A DNA stretch of 19,604 nt, from NCBI GenBank assembly GCA_036939755.1, contig JALLAZ010000261.1, forward strand, positions 1 through 19,604. The letters are read 5' to 3'. The stretch comes from Stephanodiscus triporus. Taxonomy: Eukaryota > Bacillariophyta > Thalassiosirophyceae > Thalassiosirales > Thalassiosiraceae. The position numbers and the translations under genes are program-made. A model generated the notes under the pieces. The model saw only the letters and a program-made list of their open reading frames with translations, was not told the origin of the DNA and made no database searches. Below, one piece after another: positions 9,601 to 17,653 of the stretch. Numbering within the stretch: position 1 is the stretch's first letter; each line of letters opens with the position of its first letter.

Positions 9601-12600
9601 ACCCATGTCTGTTATCCTGCCACGGACGCATTTGTTCTTTTGACCCTTCTTCCATTCTTACCTCATTTCTATACAGTACGATGATATCCTTAGCAATGAC
9701 AGCCGCCGCAATGGCAAATTGTGTTTGCCCATGTCTAAGCTTCGGGCAATAGTTGACGATGTTAATCGAATTCCTTTGAACCTTGGCAATCAAGCAACGA
9801 AGATTTGTAGGATATTCTCACAAGCTGATGAGTGGATGGTAAAGTACTATCCACTAATGACGCGTTGTGGAATTGAATGTTCCTATACACCCGCTGACGC
9901 TGAGTCGATGGTTGTGGAGTCAAAAAAATCATTGAAAATAGAAGAACTGTCTGAAGCTGTCGCCGATGCTCACTCTGATCTCTCCGTTGATCTTGAAGAA
10001 GTAGTCAAAATGAGGGAAATTCTCGAAAAAACTCAGAACTGGATTGATCAAGTAAATGCTATTGCGACCAAGAGTGACGCACGAAAGAAGGGTAAACAGG
10101 CAAAGCACACTATGGAGGACATATCGGATCTCATCGAAGAATCTTCATCAATGATCGTGGATGTCACTGATGAGCTAGAGCACCTAAAGCTGGAACAAAG
10201 CATCATGGTATCGTGGAGACTCCAGGCGCAACAGACTATCAGAGAAATAATAACTGCATTCATTACTTTCCGCAAAGAGCGAGCAGATGCGCCCTCTGAA
10301 GTAATGGAACGAAAAAATGTAACATCAGATATCCCTCCTGGCGAAGATCTCACGCATGTAGAGCAACAAATCGTCCCAGGATCAATGACCACACGGCATA
10401 TTGATTCGAGACGTGGAACATTGGTCAATTCTTGTTCTTCGGGGTCCGAAACCCCTGCATTTGCTGAAAATGGAGGCAAACATCTTTTTTCGCTTGTCTC
10501 GAGCTATGTCAAAAGTGTAAAATCAATGAATGTCCTAACTCCAGAGGGGGAAGTTGCGGATGAATTAAATGAAGTTGTTGCTTGGTTGACCAAAACATCT
10601 AGGTTGATGAATAATCCCTCTGACATCTTCGATAGAAAGAATTACTCCAAGTTAGACAAGGCGATTGAAAGCGGTCAAATATTAGTCGATTTCAATAATT
10701 TGGTGGCATTAGAAATTCCAGAGGACGCCAATTTGGTTTATGAATTAAGGCAGAGTTGGGCTGCAGCTGTGAAAGATGACGTAGGACGTCTGTTGGTTTT
10801 ACAAGTCCAGCGCGACAAATTCGTCGAATGGTGCGAAAAGGCTGCTGGGATCCTTTCATCAACTGATAAAAAGGTGTCAATTGATGACTTGAAAGAGTTG
10901 GAACAAGAAGCCGCTGGCTTTCCATCGTGTAAGTGACTCTCTTCGTGTGTTATGTCTCTGAGCTCTTCGCCGACTTCGGCAGCATAAGCTCATAAAAGCA
11001 CTTTCCTCTTGTTCTTGTGACAGCCTCTGATATCGTACTTCGTGTAAAAGAGAGAACGAAAGATGCTACTTCATGGGTTGCAGCGGTAGCAGACATTATT
11101 AAGTCTGGGCGGAAAGTCCCACTTGATGAGGCCAAAGAGATGACTGACGCTGGAGAAAGACTGAATATCAGTTGCCCAGAATTCAAAACACTCCGTTTGG
11201 CCTTACGCGCAACAAGAGGATGGGTGCTGAGGGTTAAGAAATGTGGTGTGTCTAATGGGCACGCGCAAGTTGCCGTCTCCACTGTCACTGAGTTGATAAA
11301 TGAACACAACGCTTTTTTAGTAACAGCAATGGATGAACTTTCTGACCTCAAGCGTGTTATGTGTGGATACTGCGTCTGTCGACAACCATATGAAGGCTTC
11401 ATGATTGGGTGTGATGGATGTGAAGAGTGGTACCACGGGGCTTGTGTTGGTATTACGGAGGAGCAGGCGCAAAAGTTCGACAAGTATGTCTGTGTTCGCT
11501 GCAGCACTCTCCGTGTGTACAAGGAGAATGCTGTGACAGTTGCCGGAATACTTCGTAAATGGACAAGTGCTAAAGGACTTGCCATGTCTCGATCGGCTGA
11601 TTCTCAAAGGTATGGACGGAAAGTGCGTTCAGCTGAAAGAGATATCATGAAAGCAAATGCCGACCTGGAGAAGTACGAGCGAGATCTCAGTAAGATCCAA
11701 GGTGCATTACGTAACGTTCCATCAGAAATCAACGGGGAATCTGTAGCCTCTAGTGCGCACTCCCAAGCCCGGGATTCTAGCCCGAGCGCTTCAATCCAGA
11801 ACAGTAAGCTTTTGAAAAGCGAAAAAGGTCAGTCTCAAGCTCTTTACATTTTGGTTATGTGTTGCTTTTTTGTTCCTTACTGTCTTCTTGCTTTCTCTGT
11901 GCTCTTTCCTGCCAGACCTCCAAGATAAAATTGGGAAAGCTAATACTACAATTGTCAGCTGTGAAAAACGAATGGAAGGGTACAAGGTTGAGTTGGTGGA
12001 GCGGAAAAATTTAGAGGCAAGGGAGGATGCGCTAGCTATTCCCCTGAAGAAGTGGTGCAACATGGTCAAGCGAGAGGTGTTTGCGCCCTTGACGAGAGAA
12101 AAAGCAGAATTGAGCAGGCCACGGAGTGACGGGTTTACTTCTGCCCCTATGGATAAGGCGATGTCGTATGCCGAGGCGCTTGGAATTGCGAACTTACCAG
12201 ATATTGATGGAGTTCTTAATTCATTCAAGATATTTTCTTGGTGCCTTCATGCACTCGAAGTTCTCATGAGGAAGCCCCGAGTTGAAGAAATCCGATCATT
12301 GCTTTCGCACAGCGACAGTGGATACTTCAAACTCCCTGAAGCAAAGTGTGTTCGAATGCTTCGTTCAATAGCATCGCGTGCTCAAATTTGGCAATCCAAG
12401 GCAAAGAAAGCCCTCTCGCCAGTTCCCGGAGAAAAGGGACCCTACGATTTAGCTATGTTGCAGGAAATTCTTTTGGCGGCTAAACAAATTCCATTGACCA
12501 TGCCTGAGGAAGCACGCCTTTTGAACACTATTGAAGATCAAGGAATAAGGCACTGTATTTGTGGAGGTAAGAATAGAGCTGCACGTGTTCAAATTTCTTA

Positions 12601-13772
12601 TTTTATTCCACTGCTAACCTTGTCAAATTACAGGTCCAAGTGATGGTAGTTTCATGCTTGGATGTGATAGTTGTGACAGGTGGTTTCATGGTTCATGTAT
12701 GAAAATTGACAAGACTACTGGAGACGCCCTCTCGAATTGGATTTGCCCACAATGCTCAAACGGAGTTCCTGCCCAAGCTGTCGAGGAGAAAGATAATAGC
12801 GTGGTGGGTGACCAAAAGCTGCATGCGCAAGAAAGTTTTGCGAATCCACCATTGGCACATCAACCCTATCTTGACATATCTCCACATGCCCCCAATCCCC
12901 TGTCATTGTGGCCACCTTTCGGCCTAAGAAGCAGCAAGGAATCAAGCGAAGTCTTGGGTAATCTGGGAGAGTCGGATGATGAAGACTTCGAATGGCCAAT
13001 CCAATCCATCACCAGGGTAAAATCAGAATCAAATTCTTCTCAATTCTACGTTCCTCAGTCGGCAGCTACCTCGACCTTACTAAGTTTCTCGCAGACTCCT
13101 TCATGTCAACCAGTAACATCTGCAGCCTTCACTTCTGTTCCAAGTTTTTCACAGTCACCTTTCTGCCAGCCAATATCATCATCGGCAGGGATCGCTGCTT
13201 CATCGCAGAATAAAGTTGGGACTTCCCAATACGCCCAAAGAACTGTGCCGACAAATTCTTCGGCTGTGAGTAGCTCACTCCCGAGCTTGTCGTTTAAGGC
13301 TAATCATCCGCCAACTGCTTTGCCACAACTGTCACTTGCCCCGGCTCCTAATTTCGTGGCTTCTTCAGCAGCCCATCATGCAGCAAGATCCGGTAGCCAA
13401 GCAATGACGAATCCTAACGCCATGAAGACGAATCATCCGCCAAGTGCTTCGCCACAACTGCCACTTGCTCCAGCTATTAATGTCGTGGCTTCTTCGGCAG
13501 CCCATCATGCAGTGAGACCGGTTAACCAAGCAATGACAAATCCCTTAAATGCCATGGGTTTGAATAGTGCTGATCTATCAGTGGCTGTTGCTAATCTGGA
13601 CGCGCTCATCTTGGCCGGAGTCTCTGGTATGCCGAGTATGCCGACGGCGCCTCCTTGTTTGCAGACTGAAACAGCACAGGCCAATGTTGCCAACTCTGCG
13701 CAAAAACAAAGTGCTAATGGTCTGTCTTACAATACTGCAGCACTTACACAAGCCATCCCCAAAGCACCATGA
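6617..13772 (+). CDS. ELM2-like / PLU-1 repeat array / double PHD chromatin protein lacking JmjC
   Basis: Six exons (6617-7877, 7973-9591, 9677-10928, 11024-11827, 11916-12566, 12634-13772) join in frame to about 2241 residues, with GT-AG introns of 95, 85, 95, 88 and 67 nt. An ELM2-like start, VGPAFQCAVPKF (66-77), is separated from an ELM2-like end, DDEQALSYLHTNCHGDPQIAKL (about 389-410), by a Gly/Arg-rich RGG insert. From about 520 to 1450, and again from about 1650 to 1850, runs a long array of helical repeats with the pattern L-x-x-L-x-x-x-G-x-x-L-P-L ... A-x-x-W, as in the PLU-1 region of KDM5 demethylases. PHD1 (1494-1537) has a complete C4HC3 set and resembles the BPTF-type H3K4me3 reader (Tyr1500, Met1504, Trp1513). 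PHD2 (1859-1903) is also complete. The C-terminus is Ser/Pro/Ala/Gln-rich with tandem repeats. No JmjN, ARID or JmjC is present, so it is probably a nuclear histone-mark reader or scaffold, not an enzyme. Confidence 0.85.
6960..7095 (+). repeat. Low-complexity Gly/Arg (RGG-box) coding tract
   Basis: Within exon 1 of the chromatin gene this stretch encodes repeated Arg-Gly and Gly-Gly-Gly runs (GARGRGGVRGGGGGGGGRG and following). RGG tracts commonly bind nucleic acid and are methylated on arginine. The DNA is made of G-rich triplets, and several other reading frames on both strands stay open by composition alone. Confidence 0.8.
13082..13201 (+). repeat. 60-bp direct repeat in coding sequence (two diverged copies)
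   Basis: Two units starting at 13082 and 13142 encode SFSQTPSCQPVTS and SFSQSPFCQPISS. The spacing is exactly 60 bp, so the frame is kept. They lie in the disordered C-terminal tail of the PHD protein. Confidence 0.75.
13302..13556 (+). repeat. 129-bp tandem duplication in coding sequence
   Basis: Two adjacent copies start at 13302 and 13431 (129 bp, 43 codons). Each encodes NHPP-x-A-x-PQL-x-LAPA, then VASSAAHHA and QAMTNP. The copies differ at scattered bases and by one codon near the end (NPNAM against NPLNAM), so the duplication is old enough to have diverged. Confidence 0.85.
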
Positions 13773-14051
13773 GGTCTTGTAACCACTGAACGTAGTGGTG
13801 TCTGTGGGAATTGAAGTGTTAAACTTTTGGATTCTTTCATTAATTCATTTATCTTAATAACAGAAAATTGCTAGTGACTTGATTGACATCAGCTTGTAAT
13901 CCACAGTCTGGTTCGCATACTGAGCAGGGTGACAGGACGAGTGTGACAATTCACTATTAAAGTCGCTCTAGATGCAATATGGTACTGGGAGCTAGCCAAA
14001 AATATCCATCAACCGAGTTGTAGCCGCAGTCAACGCACAGTAGTGTGCGCA
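13773..14051. other. Convergent 3' intergenic region
   Basis: About 280 bp between the stop codons of the chromatin gene and the kinase gene, which converge. The stretch 13836-13860 is AT-rich. I see no gene or RNA here. Confidence 0.55.
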
Positions 14052-16515
14052 CTAAACAGGAGCATGATAAGTTGAATTCATATGGTTCTTCATAGCTTCT
14101 TCGAGGAAGCCCACAATCTCAAAAATGGAAGGCCTCTCTTCAGCTTCAAAGGTCCAACACCATTGAATGGCCTTAACGAGCGCTAGCTCCGCTGGACTTC
14201 GAGATTCAAAGAAGGCCACATCGATTTCCTCGGTGATACCCTTCCTTATTCTTGAGTGTGCCTGAGATGTACTATAGTCTCCGTTGACCAAGAGCCCTGT
14301 CAATATGCTATAGAAGACATTGCCAATGGAGAACACATCGATCTTTTCCGTTAGTGGGGCACCTTCGATCTCTTCGGGCGATCGTAGCTAGGACGAATAA
14401 TAACACCGGCAGGGGTGTTGCGTTTGTGCCGATGTGACCGTGTTGGTGAGATGAACAATAATATCAAAAGGCAAGAGTGAGTATTAAGTGTAGCAGCCTG
14501 GAGAAAGTCAAAGAGGGAATAACAAGCTGCGGAATGATGGTGGCTGGGTATTGGGACGGCCTTGACTGTAGTGAATTCGCATGTAACAGCGATGTGTGAA
14601 AGAACACCAAAGACGACAGTCTCTCGGTGCAATATCTTAAGACGTGATCTTGCATGGCAGCATCCTACATGACCAACCAGTAATGCAACAACCACTAAAC
14701 TGCCTGCTTACCGAACCGTCTGGTGGAATTCCATTCTCAAAATTGCAGTACTCTTCTTCTACCTCATCGTACAGCATTGCCTCAGCGCGGTTGAAGTCAA
14801 GTATCTTAATCAATCCATCCTTGCCTCTAGAGAACTGTCCTAATTGTACATCGACGTTTGCAATGACACCATCAGAATGGCCGTGCATCGCTGCAAGTCC
14901 TTTCGCCAATTCGAGTGACATCTCCAACTTTTCTCCTGCCCTAATGTTGTTCACTGGGGTCGGATCATCTACCTCCCTTGCCATTCCATCAGTTGGCATG
15001 ACATACTTCTCGAGGTTCCCAGGGGCATATTCCACCAAGGAAGACATCGCGCAGAATGAATATATATTGGCTATGCGATTAGACGATGTGAGTAGTTCCA
15101 TGACCATTGAATCCTTTCTCATATCATCATAAAGTTCAATGTCTTTGTACGTATCCCCTGGATTGTAGGCTGGGTAAGAGAATTTCAATACAAGACATGT
15201 TTTACATGTTGATTGCGTTGTTAAGAAAGTTGGAGAGTACCCTACAAAAGTGATGGGTATGGGTTAGCTCACCTGCTCGCTTTTCCAATTTACCTCCGCC
15301 AACGGGGAACCTCTTCATGCTTTTCAATATGACCTCATCAGAGTTGGATGCAAATTGCCTTTCTAGTAAGAATACCTGGCGATACGCCCCTGATCCCAAA
15401 TAGCGTGACAGATAATTCTTCGAAACGCCATCACCTCCCGTAAGCCAATAGTATCCGCTCGCGACCGAGTGCAATTCATTACAAGTCGGCCGGTACAGTC
15501 TATAAAATGACGGCGTTCTGCAAATCGGCTCATGACCATCAGTGCGTTTCTTGTATCCACTACCACGAATTGTATCGTCATCGGCTGCATAGTATGTGTC
15601 CAAGCTATCATCGTCGCTGCCCATGCTCGACTTCGAATTGAAATAATCTTCGGAAAAGAATGCGGAAATGCTTCGAACATATGATTTAGGCACATCTGTA
15701 GATTTTTGTGCATGGGGCTCGGACGAGATTAATGCGTCACGAGTAGATTTTCCTGTTGATTGAATTGTAATTCGCTCTTTCTTCTTAATTTGCGGTTTCG
15801 GAAGTCTGAGATGCGTTGATGGGGCGGATCTGGATTGTTTTTCATTCTCTTCAGCTGGTGCTTTGTTTTCATTCAGGAATGGCAACTTGGGCACGAGCGC
15901 GTTCGCTATCCTGTCATGAGGCGATTGCTGATCTGACTTGACTTGCGTTCGCTCTGCTCGCCGTGAAATTGCAACCTCCGGATGTGAGACGCCTAATTTC
16001 TGTTTGTGGAGTGGTCTACGCTTGCCCTGATTCTCTCTGAAAGTACGGTACGGTGATGATTCAGTCTTGCGATTGGAAAATTCTGGCAGCTTGGATACAA
16101 GGTAAGAAGCAACCCAACCTCGCGCAATTTCCCGAGAAGGGCGATGATTAGACTGCTCTTCGCTGCTGCCGGACAACGCCGCTATGGAATTTTCATGACT
16201 GTACGGCGGCGCTCGCAGGAGATGCAACAGATTGTACCTGGCGGATAGAGGTGATATCGCTGCATTGCTATAATCATTATGATGTTGTGGCAACTGAGAT
16301 AAGAAGACGGCCAGCCCAACCCACCACAGTAATATCGTCGCGAACAGGGCCGTCGCCGCCCTCGGGTGATCACCGCATTTTTTCACAAGAAACGACGGAT
16401 AAGACCGCCTCGGCGTGGGCGTTCGATTCCGGTGTCCATTCGATCGAGATATCTTTGGCACGATCCGATCCACCAACCTTTTGCCAGCGCCAGCATCATT
16501 ACAAAAGCGAGTCAT
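14052..16515 (-). CDS. Transmembrane divergent protein kinase-like protein
   Basis: Three exons (16515-15273, 15169-14712, 14387-14052) join in frame to about 678 residues, with introns of 103 and 324 nt. A basic N-terminus precedes one hydrophobic segment (ATALFATILLWWVGLAVFL, about 54-72), which suggests a signal anchor. A long basic, Ser-rich linker follows. The kinase-like domain runs from about 370 to 665. It has a glycine loop LGSGAYRQVF, VILK with Lys398 in the ATP-lysine place, VDVQLGQF with Asp521 in place of the HRD-loop aspartate, LDFNRAE with Asp539 (DFN instead of DFG), and LRSPEEI with IDVFSIGNVFY in the C-lobe. The His-Arg of HRD is absent. The DVQ/DFN form recurs in stramenopile kinases, as I recall. 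With a signal anchor the kinase domain could face the lumen. Catalytic activity and substrate are unknown. Confidence 0.85.
14388..14711 (-). other. 324-nt intron in the kinase gene
   Basis: The donor (TTCG|GTAAGC) follows NGIPPDGS and the acceptor (CCTAG|CTACG) precedes LRSPEEI, both in phase 0. The joined protein reads smoothly from the activation segment into the SPE motif. It is three to five times longer than the other eight introns inferred here. No gene was seen inside it. Confidence 0.75.
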
Positions 16516-16540
16516 AAGTCTCTAAAACATCCATCGCATT

Positions 16541-16583
16541 GCTCTCTGTCTCTCTCTCTGTCTATCTATCTGTCTATCTCTTT
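16541..16583. repeat. CT / TATC simple sequence repeat
   Basis: A pyrimidine-rich run of CTCTCTGT and TATCTATC-like units sits about 30-70 bp upstream of the kinase start codon. Such tracts vary in length between individuals and may affect the promoter or the 5' leader. Confidence 0.75.
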
Positions 16584-16672
16584 TTGTAAGTAGCTCTAGA
16601 GAGATAGGTAGTGCAGAGATGTTGCGTAGAGTAGGTGCTTTCCCTACGTAGGAATACCATTAGGGCTATCTG

Positions 16673-16688
16673 GCCTCTCTAGAGAGGC
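16673..16688. promoter_or_regulatory. Perfect 16-bp palindrome upstream of the SELENOF-like gene
   Basis: GCCTCTCTAGAGAGGC equals its own reverse complement and ends 43 bp before the ATG at 16732. It could be a dimeric transcription-factor site or a leader hairpin. The function is inferred from position and symmetry only. Confidence 0.4.
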
Positions 16689-16731
16689 TGGACGGTTTCC
16701 CAATCCTCAACACTCCCTCATCTCCGTGACA

Positions 16732-17385
16732 ATGGTTCATAGAATAATAGTGAACAACTTTCTCTTTCTTCTACTGTCATGTCCGCGTTCCCATTTTGCC
16801 ACCGCTATTTGTGAGGAGTGGGGCTTCGATCCCTCGAATCTCTCCTGCGATACGTGTGCATTAATCGAGGAATCGGCGACGCTCCGAAAATTGCAGGAGG
16901 AAACGAACGAGGCAGCAGCAGGAGGAGGAGGGGGGGGGGGGGGCATCGATCTAAGCGCCGAATGTCGAACTTGCTGCCGTTCGTACAAGGTGAATCCGGT
17001 TCTACGCCCCGGCGATTCGCTCCGAGGCAAGTGGCGATACGCGTTGTTGACGTACAATGAACACAGTCTCGGGCAGTACGGCGAGATTAAGGACTTCATA
17101 GAAAGGGACGTGGACGACGTTCAATCGTTCAAGGGAGAAAATAGATTCCGAGTCGTTAAATCTCAAAGCCTGGGAGACCGTGATGTTGGTAGTGCGATGA
17201 TGATGTATGGCATGCTCGGCGGGGGGTTTGGCGGTGGCCCGCCCAAGCTCATGTTGTTTGGGAAGCAAAAGAAAGGGGGGTGGAGTCCAGAGGATGAAGA
17301 GGATGCGGGGGAGGTATTTAACTTGAGGGGATGGAAGAGGGAAGATGTAAAAGACATGCTCATGACTTTGCTGCCAAATTCTTGA
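16732..17385 (+). CDS. SELENOF (Sep15)-like ER protein lacking the redox Cys/Sec
   Basis: SELENOF is an ER-resident thioredoxin-like protein that binds UDP-glucose:glycoprotein glucosyltransferase through a Cys-rich N-terminal domain and helps glycoprotein folding control. Here 217 residues begin with a hydrophobic signal peptide (IIVNNFLFLLLS). The Cys-rich domain follows, with Cys27, Cys39, Cys42, Cys78, Cys81 and Cys82 (CEEWGF, CDTC, CRTCC). Then comes the thioredoxin-like fold with KWRYALLTY, SLGQYGEIKDFIERD, PPKLMLFG and a C-terminal GWKREDVKDML helix. Where family members have Cys-Gly-Sec or a Cys form, this protein has Asn-Glu-His (about 109-111). There is no in-frame TGA before the final stop. 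A Gly-rich insert encoded by a G14 run lies between the Cys pairs. The ATG at 16732 is chosen; the frame reads GTG two codons earlier. The gene is intronless. Confidence 0.82.
   Translation: MVHRIIVNNFLFLLLSCPRSHFATAICEEWGFDPSNLSCDTCALIEESATLRKLQEETNEAAAGGGGGGGGIDLSAECRTCCRSYKVNPVLRPGDSLRGKWRYALLTYNEHSLGQYGEIKDFIERDVDDVQSFKGENRFRVVKSQSLGDRDVGSAMMMYGMLGGGFGGGPPKLMLFGKQKKGGWSPEDEEDAGEVFNLRGWKREDVKDMLMTLLPNS
16930..16943. repeat. Run of 14 G inside the SELENOF-like coding region
   Basis: Fourteen consecutive G, preceded by GGA codons, encode part of a poly-glycine stretch. Length changes by one base would shift the frame, so this is both a mutation hot spot and a likely sequencing-error site. 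The frame downstream is the correct SELENOF frame, which supports the length shown. Confidence 0.9.
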
Positions 17386-17653
17386 TGCTACCTGCCTAAA
17401 TCCGATACACCTAAAATTTAGATAGTGTGAATTTGATATGCTGAGTATTCCCTAGTGGTGCATTCCTTGCTATAACGAGAACAGGCAAGGTGCAACATGA
17501 GCGAGCAATTGTTTAACTGCGACACAAAACGAGATCTATGTATATTTCTCATTATTTGATACCAATAATTGTTTTGCGTGGTCAGTATGGTAGAACCGTT
17601 GACTACCGTAAAGAATGGGCCACTTCAATGCTCTCTGAAAAACGTGCTCATAA
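17386..17653. other. Convergent 3' intergenic region
   Basis: About 270 bp between the stop codons of the SELENOF-like gene and the ArfGAP gene, largely AT-rich. I see no gene, and no hairpin that I could call a selenocysteine insertion element. Confidence 0.5.

Larger units (their letters stand above)
16516..16731. promoter_or_regulatory. 216-bp divergent promoter with CT microsatellite and palindromes
   Basis: This region separates the start codons of the kinase gene (minus) and the SELENOF-like gene (plus). It holds a CT/TATC-rich simple repeat at about 16541-16583, a TAGAGTAGGT motif at 16627-16636, the palindrome CCTACGTAGG near 16643-16652, and a perfect 16-bp palindrome GCCTCTCTAGAGAGGC at 16673-16688. 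These are candidate binding sites shared by both genes; none is proven. Confidence 0.55.

Noticed and set aside
14644..15132. 162-codon plus-strand open frame
   Set aside because: It lies antisense to kinase exon 2, which carries the VDVQLGQF and LDFN motifs.
15242..15272. 31-nt intron in the kinase gene using the nearer TAG acceptor
   Set aside because: It is too short for splicing. The acceptor at 15170 gives a 103-nt intron with a pyrimidine tract and joins the kinase frame correctly.
17383..17385. TGA of the SELENOF-like gene as a possible selenocysteine codon
   Set aside because: It lies after the complete C-terminal helix, not at the Cys-x-Sec position, and no convincing insertion hairpin was seen downstream.
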